DNA from: an uncultured Collinsella sp.
GTDB lineage: Bacteria > Actinomycetota > Coriobacteriia > Coriobacteriales > Coriobacteriaceae
Reading direction: 5' to 3'
DNA: 37,225 nucleotides
NCBI GenBank assembly: GCA_902489945.1
Contig: CABUBZ010000011.1
Coordinates: 1 to 37,225, forward strand
Under the pieces are notes generated by a model. It saw nothing but the letters and a program-made list of their open reading frames with translations. It searched no databases and had not been told where the DNA came from. Positions 8,381-16,179 of the stretch are shown piece by piece (the first letter of the stretch is position 1; the number at the start of each line of letters is the position of its first letter). The position numbers and the translations under genes are program-made.

Positions 8381-8695
8381 GCGGGCACCTTTCTCGAAAA
8401 ATCGTTCCAGAATCGTTGGTTCCGGATACTTTACCCCAAAGCCGTATACCTAACGGCCTATCGTCAACTTACGGAGACGGTCGTCCACAAGATTACGAAA
8501 AAGTCTCCACACGAGTAAAAAATCGCAGTTCACGCTTGAAATCGAACTCATTTCCCCGTAACCTATACGAACGTGATTGCATAAGCGTCACATTAGTATC
8601 TGTCGGCTCCCGAGTGTTCCTAAACGTTGTGTGCTTGTCGCACCCTTCTGTAGGTCCTAGCAATCGGGGCCCCGTAGTTCGAAAGGGGTCCACCT
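8381..8695. other. 315-nt gap between HAD gene and rpsA
   Basis: Holds the divergent promoters, and no gene. I could not place a convincing -35/-10 pair. The clearest structure is the hairpin over the rpsA ribosome site described separately. Confidence 0.4.
8667..8691 (+). promoter_or_regulatory. hairpin covering the rpsA ribosome-binding site
   Basis: GGGCCCC (8667-8673) can pair with GGGGTCC (8685-8691), seven pairs with one G-U, around GTAGTTCGAAA. The ribosome site AAAGGGG (8682-8688) is largely inside the right arm, and the TTG start follows five bases later. Confidence 0.5.
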
Positions 8696-9862
8696 TTGAG
8701 TGAGATTCAGAACTCGTCCATTTTCTCTCTTGACGATGTCAATGAGGAGGAGATGAACAACCTCATCGACGGTACGATTACCGACTTTGATGAGGGCGAT
8801 CTCGTTAACGGCACTGTCGTTAAGATCGAGCATGACGAGGTGCTCGTTGACATCGGATTCAAGTCCGAGGGCGTTATCCCGGTCCGCGAGCTGTCCATCC
8901 GCAAGGACGCTAACCCTGCAGACATCGTTGCACTCGGTGATCCCATCGAGGCTCTGGTTCTCCAGAAGGAGGACAAGGACGGTCGTCTGGTCCTGTCCAA
9001 GAAGCGTGCCGAATACGAGCGTGCTTGGAACCGCATCGAGGAGAAGTTCAACTCCGGCGAGAACGTCGAGGGCGAGGTTATCGAGGTTGTCAAGGGCGGC
9101 CTGATTCTCGACATCGGCCTGCGTGGCTTCCTGCCCGCTTCCCTCGTCGACCTCCGTCGCGTCAAGGACCTCACCTCCTACATGGGCACCCGCATCGAGG
9201 CCCGCGTCATCGAGATGGACCGCAACCGCAACAACGTTGTCCTCTCCCGTCGCGTCGTGCTCGAGGAGTCCCGTAAGGCCGAGCGCTCCGAGATCCTGTC
9301 CAAGCTCAAGTCTGGCATGCGTCTCCAGGGCACCGTTTCCTCCATCGTTGACTTCGGCGCCTTCGTCGACCTCGGCGGTATCGACGGCCTCATCCACATC
9401 TCCGAGCTCTCTTGGAACCACGTCAACCATCCTTCCGAGGTTGTCAAGGTCGGCCAGGAGGTCGAGGTCGAGGTTCTCGACGTCGATCTCAACCGCGAGC
9501 GCATCTCCCTGGGTCTCAAGCAGACCACCGAGGATCCGTGGCGCGCACTGGTCAAGAAGTACCCCGTCGGTGCTATCGTCGAGGGCACTGTGACCAAGCT
9601 TGTCCCGTTCGGCGCTTTCGTCGACCTGGGCGAGGGCATCGAGGGCCTGGTGCACATCTCCGAGATGGCCAACAAGCACGTCGACCAGCCTTCTCAGGTC
9701 ACCCACGTTGGCGACAAGGTTCAGGTCAAGGTCATGGAGATCGACCTCGACCGTCGTCGTATCTCCCTGTCCATGAAGTCCGCTGCTGAGACTCTGGGCG
9801 TCGAGATCGAGGTTACTCCGCTGCCTTCCGAGAAGAAGGACGAGGAGACCGACGCCGAGTAA
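8696..9862 (+). CDS. rpsA: 30S ribosomal protein S1
   Basis: RNA-binding ribosomal protein that helps recruit mRNA to the 30S subunit. The 388-residue protein contains four S1 OB-fold repeats, approximately residues 34-103, 121-186, 206-274 and 291-360; the last two carry the classic DFGAFVDLGG and PFGAFVDLGEGIEGLVHISE patterns. Four repeats is the usual number in Actinobacteria and Firmicutes-type S1, against six in E. coli. The tail is short and acidic. The start is TTG at 8696 behind AAAGGGG; no ATG is available at the N-terminus. The codon use is strongly biased, as expected for a highly expressed gene. A good terminator follows. Confidence 0.95.
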   Translation: MSEIQNSSIFSLDDVNEEEMNNLIDGTITDFDEGDLVNGTVVKIEHDEVLVDIGFKSEGVIPVRELSIRKDANPADIVALGDPIEALVLQKEDKDGRLVLSKKRAEYERAWNRIEEKFNSGENVEGEVIEVVKGGLILDIGLRGFLPASLVDLRRVKDLTSYMGTRIEARVIEMDRNRNNVVLSRRVVLEESRKAERSEILSKLKSGMRLQGTVSSIVDFGAFVDLGGIDGLIHISELSWNHVNHPSEVVKVGQEVEVEVLDVDLNRERISLGLKQTTEDPWRALVKKYPVGAIVEGTVTKLVPFGAFVDLGEGIEGLVHISEMANKHVDQPSQVTHVGDKVQVKVMEIDLDRRRISLSMKSAAETLGVEIEVTPLPSEKKDEETDAE

Positions 9863-9887
9863 ATCGGTTTGACGATCACTTGTTTTA

Positions 9888-9921
9888 AGGGATCCGTCCG
9901 TAATGGATGGGTCCCTTTTTG
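9888..9921 (+). terminator. terminator after rpsA
   Basis: AGGGATCCGTCC (9888-9899) pairs with GGATGGGTCCCT (9905-9916), twelve pairs with G-U wobbles, loop GTAAT, followed by TTTT. Confidence 0.9.
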
Positions 9922-10162
9922 TATTTGCTGCTGATGCGCGCGATGCTGCTCGTGCGCAATGATGTCCGGGCTGTCCACAGGCTATTGGGTTGTCGGTGCA
10001 TGAAAAATGCCGACATCCCGCCTCGGGGAGGAGGCGGGAACGCACCGAGTAGACGGAGGGGTGCGGAGCGCGGTCGCGTCTCGACTGACGACGTTGCCCA
10101 TCGACGTGATTATTGTAGCGCATGGGTGGTTCTTGGTTTATCGTGCGAGCGCTTGTGTTGTG
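9922..10162. other. intergenic, no gene seen before rnpB
   Basis: About 240 nt with short open frames but no ribosome sites or recognisable proteins. Nothing else can be supported. Confidence 0.4.
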
Positions 10163-10192
10163 CCGTTGCCTGCGGCAACGGTGTGCTACACT
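10163..10192 (+). promoter_or_regulatory. rnpB promoter with overlapping palindrome
   Basis: TGCTACACT (10184-10192) is an extended -10 element, placed 8 nt before the predicted 5' end of rnpB. The -35 area is occupied by a perfect palindrome, CCGTTGCC tgc GGCAACGG (10163-10181). Confidence 0.55.
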
Positions 10193-10200
10193 CTTGCACT

Positions 10201-10562
10201 GCTGAGTGGGCCAGACGGTCGCGCGATGTGCTGCTTGCAGCACGCGTGAGGAAAGTCCGGGCTCCAGAGGGCGGGATGCCGGCTAACGGCCGGGCGGAGT
10301 GATCCGACGGAAAGCGCCGCAGAAAAGAAGACTCCCACCTGCGTCGCAAGGCGTAAAGGGAAAAGCTGAAACGGTGGTGTAAGAGACCACCAGCGTCGTG
10401 GCAACACGGCGGCTTGGCAAGCCCCATCCGGAGCAAGCGCGAATAGGAACGCTATGGGCCGGCCCGGTCCGCGTTCGGGTAGCGTGCGTGGAGCTGCACG
10501 GTAACGTGCAGACAAGATAAATGACCGTTCACGACAGAACCCGGCTTATCGGCCCACTCGGC
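10201..10562 (+). ncRNA. rnpB: RNase P RNA, bacterial type A
   Basis: Catalytic RNA that trims tRNA 5' leaders. The conserved 5' core GAGGAAAGTCCGGGCTCC lies at 10249-10266, the CAGAAAAGAAGAC-like and GGGTAAGGGTGAAA-type region is present around 10320-10375 (GCGTAAAGGGAAAAGCTGAAACGG), and the 3' core GACAGAACCCGGCTTATCGGCCC ends the molecule. The ends GCTGAGTGGGCC and GGCCCACTCGGC pair to form P1 with one G-U. The length of about 362 nt is usual. The downstream flank is a long hairpin. Confidence 0.95.
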
Positions 10563-10579
10563 ACTTTGTTGACGCTGCG

Positions 10580-10676
10580 AACCCGTCAGCGCGGCAATCT
10601 GCCTTTCAAACCTTCGGGCATGACCATAAGGTCAATGCCCTCGGCTTTCAAGGCACCTTGCTCGCGCTGACGGGTT
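10580..10676. repeat. 97-nt imperfect long hairpin after rnpB
   Basis: The halves start AACCCGTCAGCGCG (10580-10593) and end CGCGCTGACGGGTT (10663-10676), pairing perfectly for 14 bp; the pairing resumes through GCAA/TTGC, GCCTT/AAGGC and GGGCAT-GACC/GGTCaATGCCC to a 4-nt ATAA loop. There is no T-run. It may help end rnpB transcription or be a dispersed palindromic element. Confidence 0.7.
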
Positions 10677-10780
10677 CTCGCTTTCGTTGACGGAATCATC
10701 GGCGTTGCCATTCTTTTTACTAGGGTTATCGTATTATTGAGGCTGTTTGTTGCCGCGCTTAGTTTTGTTGAGGGGCTTTG

Positions 10781-11416
10781 TTGGACAGCTATTTTACTCT
10801 GCAATCGAATATTGAGGTTTCGGGCGAGTTTGTGGACCGCAAGAGCCGGTTTATTGCCCAGCTGGTCCATATTGAGTCCGAGGACGAGGCGAATGCCTTT
10901 ATCGAGATGGTTCGCAAGCGTCATTACGACGCTCGACACAATGTTCCCGCGTGGATTTTGGTCGATGGACGCGAGCGCCAGAGCGATGATGGTGAGCCGA
11001 GCCGCACGAGCGGTATGCCGACACTCGAGGTGTTGCGCGGTGCGGAGCTCAAAAATGTTTGCTGCGTAGTGACACGCTATTTTGGTGGTACGTTGTTGGG
11101 GCCCGGTGGCTTGGTACGCGCCTATACCGCGGCGACGCAGGCGGCGGTGGCCGCGGCTCAGGAGGCCGGGCAGATCGTCGAGATGACGAGTGTCGTGCCT
11201 GTTGACGTGCATGTGGCCTATCCGCAGTATGAGCAGGTGCTTCGCTTGGCCCAGGATTCCGGTGCCAAGGTTTCGGATACCGAGTACGCGGATGCCGTGA
11301 CACTTCATTTGGTGTTTAAGGCGGGGGAGCAGGGGTCGTTTTGCGCTAAGATGCGCGAGCTTATGGCGGGGCGCGAGGAGATTGAGGTCAGCACTCCCGA
11401 ATTTGCCGAGTTCTAA
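10781..11416 (+). CDS. yigZ: YigZ/IMPACT family protein
   Basis: Conserved protein of the YigZ/IMPACT family; function in bacteria is unsettled, with nucleic-acid or translation links proposed. The 211-residue protein has an N-terminal IMPACT (UPF0029) domain with the signature region RHYDARHNVPAWIL, DDGEPSRTSGMPTLEVL and VTRYFGGTLLGPGGLVRAY, and a C-terminal ferredoxin-like DUF1949 domain. Two consecutive TTG codons are possible starts; 10781 is preferred because GAGGGG is five bases upstream, while 10778 is too close. It is followed by a terminator shared with the convergent gene. Confidence 0.9.
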   Translation: MDSYFTLQSNIEVSGEFVDRKSRFIAQLVHIESEDEANAFIEMVRKRHYDARHNVPAWILVDGRERQSDDGEPSRTSGMPTLEVLRGAELKNVCCVVTRYFGGTLLGPGGLVRAYTAATQAAVAAAQEAGQIVEMTSVVPVDVHVAYPQYEQVLRLAQDSGAKVSDTEYADAVTLHLVFKAGEQGSFCAKMRELMAGREEIEVSTPEFAEF

Positions 11417-11420
11417 CGGC

Positions 11421-11470
11421 GACGGTCGGCGTGCTTTTGGACGGATCCCAAGCACACCGACCGTCGTTTT
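11421..11470. terminator. bidirectional terminator
   Basis: GACGGTCGGCGTGCTT (11421-11436) pairs with AAGCACACCGACCGTC (11450-11465) with one mismatch, then GTTTT. It lies between the convergent yigZ and the C_GCAxxG_C_C gene and can serve both. Confidence 0.85.
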
Positions 11471-11483
11471 ATGTCGCTGCCGT

Positions 11484-11930
11484 TTACTCGGCGAGCTGCT
11501 TTAGTACATCACAGGCGATTTCGACGGCATCGTCGATGCAACTGGGACAGCTGCGGAGCGGACCCTTGTCCGATCCGATGCCCTTGAGCGTGCCGCAGAC
11601 GGTCGTCGTGTTCTTCTCGCCAAAACGCTTGGCAATCTCGCGCGACAGCTTGTAGGTCTGGCCCTTGGTCTTGGGGTTTTCCATGCCGTCGCTCATCACA
11701 AAGCCCATGATGGCCACGGCGCCCGAGATGGCGCCGCAGGTTTCGGTCATGCCGCCCATGCCGGCACCAAAGCCCTCGGTGAGGGTAAAGGCGACCTGGG
11801 GGTCGAGCCCGACGGCGCGCGCGAGCGTGCAGGCGACGGCCTGCGCGCAGTTAAAGCCGCGGGCGTGGTATTCGGCAGCCTGAGCCTGGCAGGTGGCAGT
11901 GTTGAGCTGAGTGGTATCAATCTGCTTCAT
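11484..11930 (-). CDS. C_GCAxxG_C_C family (putative redox-active) protein
   Basis: Small cysteine-rich protein of the C_GCAxxG_C_C family, frequent in anaerobes and presumed redox-active; the actual role is unknown. The 148-residue product has FNCAQAV near residue 27, GAGMGGMTETCGAISGAV in the centre, and SCPSCIDDAVEIACDVL at the C-terminus, the cysteine pattern that defines the family. The ATG at 11928-11930 is preceded by AAGGAG at ideal spacing; the longer frame upstream lacks family similarity. It is divergent from the neighbouring PLP enzyme, with a palindrome in the gap. Confidence 0.88.
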   Translation of the reverse strand: MKQIDTTQLNTATCQAQAAEYHARGFNCAQAVACTLARAVGLDPQVAFTLTEGFGAGMGGMTETCGAISGAVAIMGFVMSDGMENPKTKGQTYKLSREIAKRFGEKNTTTVCGTLKGIGSDKGPLRSCPSCIDDAVEIACDVLKQLAE

Positions 11931-12046
11931 CGGTGTCTCCTTGATTGCGGTGTACCCGCCTATGGTACCCTTGCTGGCGCATTCGCTTATCGAGACCGCA
12001 GTGCATATCTCATTGTTTTTCGCCATCGAACACTTTCTTAAGATTT

Positions 12047-12075
12047 GGGACAAATAAACCTGATTAATTTGTCCC
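12047..12075. repeat. palindrome GGGACAAAT...ATTTGTCCC
   Basis: Nine-base perfect arms (12047-12055 and 12067-12075) around an 11-nt spacer, in the divergent gap between the C_GCAxxG_C_C gene and the PLP enzyme gene. The position suits an operator for either gene. Confidence 0.5.
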
Positions 12076-12162
12076 ATAACCTATCGGCGGGATGGGTTGA
12101 GAGGGGTGCGGGGTAGCGGTATTGTGAACCGAATAAACAAAACCCAAGTAAGGGAGTTGGAT

Positions 12163-13446
12163 ATGTGCGAGCAGACTATCGGTACCACGTGCGTTCAGGG
12201 CGGCTATCATCCGGGCGATGCGGAGCCGCGCCAGGTGCCCATCTACCAGTCCACCACGTGGAAGTACGACACGTCCGAGCACATGGGCAAGCTGTTTGAC
12301 CTAGAGGAGTCGGGCTACTTCTACAGCCGTTTGCAGAACCCCACGTGCGATTTGGTTGCCGCCAAGATCTGCGAGATGGAGGGCGGCACCGCAGCGATGC
12401 TCACGAGTTCGGGCATGGCCGCGAACTTCCTCGCGATCTTTAACATTGCCGGTGCCGGCGATCACGTGGTCGCAAGCTCTGCCATTTACGGCGGTACGTA
12501 TAACCTGCTCGCCCACACCATGGGCCGCATGGGCGTGACCTGCACGTTCGTTGCCCCCGACTGCACCGATGAGGAGCTCGAGGCAGCCTTTGAGCCCAAT
12601 ACCAAGCTCGTCTTTGGCGAGACGATTGCCAACCCCGCCCTTGCCGTGCTCGATATTGAGCGCTTTGCCAAGGCCGCACATGACCACGGCGTGCCGCTGA
12701 TGGTCGACAACACCTTCCCGACGCCTGTGATGTGCCGTCCCTTTGAGTGGGGCGCCGACATCGTTACGCACTCCACCACCAAGTACATGGATGGACATGC
12801 TGCCTACCTGGGCGGCGTGATCGTTGACCACGGCCAGTTTGACTGGATGGCTCATGCGGAGAAGTTCCCGGGTCTTACCACGCCCGATGAGAGCTACCAC
12901 GGCGTGACCTATGCCGAGAAGTTTGGTCGCGAGGGTGCCTTCATTACCAAGGCAACCGCTCAGCTCATGCGCGATCTTGGTCCTATGCAGAATCCGCAGG
13001 CGGCCTTCTTCCTGAACAGCTCGCTCGAGAGCCTGCATGTGCGCATGCCGCGTCATTGCGAGAACGGCCTGGCCGTTGCCAAGTTCCTGCAGAGCCATCC
13101 CAAGGTGCGCTTCGTGAGCTATCCGGGCCTGGAGGGCGATAAGTACTATGACATCGCTCAGAAGTACATGCCCAACGGTACCTGCGGCGTTGTGAGCTTT
13201 GGCTTTAACGGTGGTCGCGCGGCGGCCGAGACCTTTATGAAGAGCCTCAAGCTCGCCCAGATCGCCACGCATGTGGCCGACGCCCGCACCTGCTGCCTGC
13301 ATCCCGCTAACGCTACGCACCGCCAGATGAACGATGAGGAGCTCATCGCCTGCGGTATCTCCGCCGACATGGTGCGCCTGTCGTGCGGCCTCGAGGACAC
13401 GGCCGATCTGATTGCCGACCTTGAGCAGGCGCTCGAGCAGTGCTAG
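12163..13446 (+). CDS. O-acetylhomoserine sulfhydrylase / Cys-Met metabolism PLP enzyme
   Basis: Pyridoxal-phosphate enzyme of the Cys/Met metabolism family. The 427-residue length and overall pattern fit O-acetylhomoserine aminocarboxypropyltransferase (MetY), which makes homocysteine from sulfide, although methionine gamma-lyase is hard to exclude from sequence alone. Visible features are YSRLQNPT, SSGMAANF, VDNTFPTPVMCRPFEWGADI and HSTTKYMDGH with the PLP lysine at residue 207. ATG 12163 is selected because GGGAG precedes it; the upstream extension is not family-like. Monocistronic with a good terminator. Confidence 0.88.
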   Translation: MCEQTIGTTCVQGGYHPGDAEPRQVPIYQSTTWKYDTSEHMGKLFDLEESGYFYSRLQNPTCDLVAAKICEMEGGTAAMLTSSGMAANFLAIFNIAGAGDHVVASSAIYGGTYNLLAHTMGRMGVTCTFVAPDCTDEELEAAFEPNTKLVFGETIANPALAVLDIERFAKAAHDHGVPLMVDNTFPTPVMCRPFEWGADIVTHSTTKYMDGHAAYLGGVIVDHGQFDWMAHAEKFPGLTTPDESYHGVTYAEKFGREGAFITKATAQLMRDLGPMQNPQAAFFLNSSLESLHVRMPRHCENGLAVAKFLQSHPKVRFVSYPGLEGDKYYDIAQKYMPNGTCGVVSFGFNGGRAAAETFMKSLKLAQIATHVADARTCCLHPANATHRQMNDEELIACGISADMVRLSCGLEDTADLIADLEQALEQC

Positions 13447-13515
13447 GCTAGCGTTCGCACAAGGCGCCGATGCTGGCAGAAAGCTTCGGTGGCCTTTCGT
13501 TCCGATTCCGTAGGC

Positions 13516-13563
13516 GGGACCCCAATCGCGACTGTTTACAGGCGATTGGGGCCCCGTTTTTTG
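13516..13563 (+). terminator. terminator after the PLP enzyme gene
   Basis: GGGACCCCAATCGC (13516-13529) pairs with GCGATTGGGGCCCC (13542-13555) with one mismatch, followed by GTTTTTTG. Confidence 0.9.
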
Positions 13564-13588
13564 CGTTGGACCACTCGAAAGGATGGAT

Positions 13589-14893
13589 ATGGAGAAAACT
13601 GCAGAGCAGCTGCGCCGCGAGCACATTGCCCTAGAGGGCGACACCCATGGCAAGAACAAGTGGGCGATTCTGTTTACCGTGCTCATCATGACGTTTATGG
13701 TGTGTCTGGATTCGACCGTCGTGACCGTGGCGCTGCCCGTGATGCAAAAGGAGCTGGGCGTGGGCCTCGATCGCATTCAGCTGGTAAGCTCGGTGTATCT
13801 GCTTGCGACTTGCGTGGCTATGTTGCCGTTTGGCCGTCTGGGCGACGTGCGCGGCAAGGTGAATGTGTTCCAGTTGGGCGTCATCGTCTTTTCGGTCGGT
13901 TCGTTGCTGTGCGGCCTTTCGGCCTCGCTCGAGGTTCTTATCCTGGCACGCATTGTTCAGGGCGTCGGTTGCGCGGCGGCCATGGCTAACAACATGGGTA
14001 TCATCACCGAGTCGTTTCCGGCGCGCGAACGAGGCCGTGCCATGGGTATTCTCGCGACCTTTGTGGCCCTCGGCATGATGTGTGGCCCCGTGCTCGGCGG
14101 CATGCTGGTGGCAAGCTTTCCTTGGGAGAGCATCTTCCTCATCAACCTGCCCATTGGCGTCATCTCGTTTATCGTGGGGCTCTACACGCTGCCGCATGTT
14201 AAGCCGGAGGCCGGCGAGCGCCCCATGTCCCTGATCGAGGCCGCTCGTCGCTGCTTTGCAAATTCGGCCTTCACCATCAACCTTGCCTGCATGCTCATCG
14301 TGTTCGTTGGTATTGGCGCATCTGAGTTTATCCTGCCGTTCTATTTTCAGGACGCCCACGGCTTCGGTTCCGACATTTCCGGATTGCTCTTTTTGGCGCT
14401 GCCAATGGTGAATGCCTTTATCGGCCCGCTTTCGGGTACGGTTTCGGACCGTGTTGGCTGCGAGGGCCCCACGGCAGTCGGCCTGGGCGTGTACGTATGC
14501 GGTCTTTTTGCGGTAAGCACACTTGACGAGCATTCTTCCATCCCTGTGATCGTGTGCTGTGTCGCGTTTATGTCGTGTGGTACTTCGATTTTCCAGAGCC
14601 CCAATAACTCGCTGTATATGGGCTCGGCTCCGCGCGAAGCGCTTGGCTTTGCAGGCAGTCTGGGCAGCTTGGCGCGCTATGCGGGCATGGCGCTGGGTAT
14701 TACGGCAGGTTCGCATATCCTCTATGGGCAGATGAGCGTGGCGATGGGCGAGGCCGTGACCAGTTTTGTTGCAGGCCGTCCGGATGTATTCCTATTCGGC
14801 TTTCGATCGGTGTTCTATGTGCTTATGGCTGTGGCCGCTGTGGGCTTTGCGCTCGCCATGGTGCGCTTGGTGAGGGTGCGCGCCCGCCATTAG
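13589..14893 (+). CDS. MFS transporter, DHA2 (drug:H+ antiporter) type
   Basis: Integral membrane transporter of the major facilitator superfamily. The first helix is followed by the DSTVVTVALPVMQKELG motif typical of the EmrB/QacA-like DHA2 group, and the loop 2-3 motif appears as FGRLGDVRGKV. The 434-residue protein has about twelve or more hydrophobic segments, somewhat shorter than 14-helix DHA2 pumps. ATG 13589 is chosen because GAAAGG is six bases upstream; ATG 13583 would touch the ribosome site. The substrate cannot be inferred and no regulator is adjacent. Confidence 0.87.
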   Translation: MEKTAEQLRREHIALEGDTHGKNKWAILFTVLIMTFMVCLDSTVVTVALPVMQKELGVGLDRIQLVSSVYLLATCVAMLPFGRLGDVRGKVNVFQLGVIVFSVGSLLCGLSASLEVLILARIVQGVGCAAAMANNMGIITESFPARERGRAMGILATFVALGMMCGPVLGGMLVASFPWESIFLINLPIGVISFIVGLYTLPHVKPEAGERPMSLIEAARRCFANSAFTINLACMLIVFVGIGASEFILPFYFQDAHGFGSDISGLLFLALPMVNAFIGPLSGTVSDRVGCEGPTAVGLGVYVCGLFAVSTLDEHSSIPVIVCCVAFMSCGTSIFQSPNNSLYMGSAPREALGFAGSLGSLARYAGMALGITAGSHILYGQMSVAMGEAVTSFVAGRPDVFLFGFRSVFYVLMAVAAVGFALAMVRLVRVRARH

Positions 14894-14947
14894 CTTTTTG
14901 GGAGGCTGTCTGCCACGATTCGCGCCGTCCCAAAAAGACTGGTTTGT
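14894..14947. terminator. weak stem-loop after MFS gene
   Basis: CTTTTTGGGA (14894-14903) and TCCCAAAAAG (14938-14947) form ten pairs around a 34-nt loop. There is no T-run beyond the stem; termination is uncertain. Confidence 0.35.
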
Positions 14948-15050
14948 GGTGCGATGCGGCTTGTGGGGCGGGCGGGGGTCGGTCCGTGGTAGACTATCGA
15001 ACAACGTTTATTAATCGCGCGGTATCGTTGCCGTGAGAAGGGGTTGCGCC

Positions 15051-15629
15051 ATGCAGGAGCTTGAGGATCGTATTCGCCATGACGGCATCGTAAAGGCCGG
15101 TAACGTCCTTAAGGTTGATGCCTTCCTCAACCACCAATGCGACGTTGAGCTGTTCGACCACATGGGCGCCGAGTGGGCCCGTCTGTTCGAGGGTGTCGAG
15201 ATCAACAAGATCCTGACGATCGAGGCTTCGGGCATTGGCATGGCTTGCATTGCAGCCCAGCATTTTGGCGGCGTGCCGGTGGTCTTTGCCAAGAAGGCCC
15301 AGTCCATCAACCTTGACGGCGAGCAGTATGCCACGACCATTTACTCCTTTACCAAGCAGAAGGAGTACCCGGTCATCGTTGGCAAGCGCTTCCTGTCCGA
15401 GGGCGACAAGGTCCTGATCATCGACGACTTCTTGGCCAACGGGTGCGCGCTCGAGGGTCTTATCAAGATCTGCGAGGCTGCGGGTGCCGAGGTTGCCGGC
15501 ATTGGCATCGCCGTTGAGAAGGGCTTCCAGGGCGGTGGCGATAAGCTTCGCGAGCGCGGCTTCCGCGTCGAGAGCCTGGCCCGTATCGCCGATATGGACT
15601 GCGAGACCGGCGAGATCACCTTCGCCTAA
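15051..15629 (+). CDS. xpt: xanthine phosphoribosyltransferase
   Basis: Salvages xanthine by joining it to PRPP to give XMP. The 192-residue protein matches Gram-positive Xpt in length and layout: EASGIGMACIAAQHFGGVPVVFAKK in the middle and the PRPP-binding VLIIDDFLANGCALEGL. ATG 15051 (MQELEDRI) follows GAAGGGG; a GTG 18 nt upstream lacks homology. I looked for a purine riboswitch in the leader and did not find one. A near-perfect terminator follows directly. Confidence 0.93.
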   Translation: MQELEDRIRHDGIVKAGNVLKVDAFLNHQCDVELFDHMGAEWARLFEGVEINKILTIEASGIGMACIAAQHFGGVPVVFAKKAQSINLDGEQYATTIYSFTKQKEYPVIVGKRFLSEGDKVLIIDDFLANGCALEGLIKICEAAGAEVAGIGIAVEKGFQGGGDKLRERGFRVESLARIADMDCETGEITFA

Positions 15630-15656
15630 GCGCGCAGCACAAGCGATTGGTATGCG

Positions 15657-15692
15657 ATGTGACAAAGGGACTTTCCCTTTGTCACATTTTTT
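15657..15692 (+). terminator. terminator after xpt
   Basis: ATGTGACAAAGGGA (15657-15670) pairs perfectly with TCCCTTTGTCACAT (15674-15687) around CTT, followed by TTTTT; 14 bp. Confidence 0.93.
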
Positions 15693-15712
15693 GTATGAGG
15701 GGAGGTGTTGAT

Positions 15713-16093
15713 ATGGATGAGAACAAGATGGGATGGCGTGAGTATGCGCACTATGCCGAGATGTCGGTCGAGGAGTTGGCGCGCGATTGCGAGGTGCAGG
15801 TGTTTCGCGCGACGGGCCCGGGTGGGCAGGGCGTGAACACGACGGACTCGGCGGTGCGCATGAAGCATGGGCCCACGGGGATTACCGTGACGGCGCGCGA
15901 GAGCCGTAGTCAGTTTCAGAATCGTGCGAGCTGCCTGCGTAAGCTGAGGGCAGAGCTTGAGCGTCGTGGCCGTCCGCCGCGCCGACGCGTAAAGACCAAG
16001 GTGCCTCAGCGCTCTCGCCAGCGCAGGCTCAATGACAAGCACTTCAACGCCATTAAAAAGGCCAACCGTCGCAAGCCGGGCAGCGACGAATAG
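15713..16093 (+). CDS. release-factor-like protein with GGQ domain (ArfB-like)
   Basis: Small stand-alone peptidyl-tRNA hydrolysis domain protein. The 126 residues contain RATGPGGQGVNTTDSAVRM with the catalytic GGQ at 37-39, and then a long arginine/lysine-rich tail (RRGRPPRRRVKTKVPQRSRQ). There is no stop-codon recognition domain, so it resembles ArfB/ICT1-type rescue factors that release stalled ribosomes by placing a basic tail in the mRNA channel; that role is inferred. Unlike E. coli ArfB, about 25 residues precede the GGQ region. ATG 15713 follows GGGGAGG. It may be insulated by the xpt terminator only 20 nt before its start. Confidence 0.85.
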   Translation: MDENKMGWREYAHYAEMSVEELARDCEVQVFRATGPGGQGVNTTDSAVRMKHGPTGITVTARESRSQFQNRASCLRKLRAELERRGRPPRRRVKTKVPQRSRQRRLNDKHFNAIKKANRRKPGSDE

Positions 16094-16101
16094 CTTCCTC
16101 A

Positions 16102-16172
16102 TAAGTTGCGGTGAAATAGGGACTGTTTTGCGGCTTTTGCTGCATAAACAGTCCCTATTTCACCGCAACTTA
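16102..16172. repeat. palindromic repeat element, copy 1
   Basis: A 27-nt left arm (16102-16128, starting TAAGTTGCGGTGAAATAG) pairs without mismatch with 16146-16172; the remaining 17 nt can fold further (TGCGGC with GCTGCA around TTTT), giving about 33 bp in all. It fills the gap between the convergent release-factor-like and lipid-kinase genes, and is followed by AGGTGGGG. Same family as copies at 33218 and 34530. Confidence 0.9.
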
Positions 16173-16179
16173 GGTGGGG

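Noticed and set aside
14948..15050. Purine riboswitch before xpt
   Set aside because: No conserved purine aptamer core or three-way junction could be found in the short leader.
16102..16172. CRISPR repeat
   Set aside because: The element is a palindrome occurring singly at distant places, not in an array with spacers.
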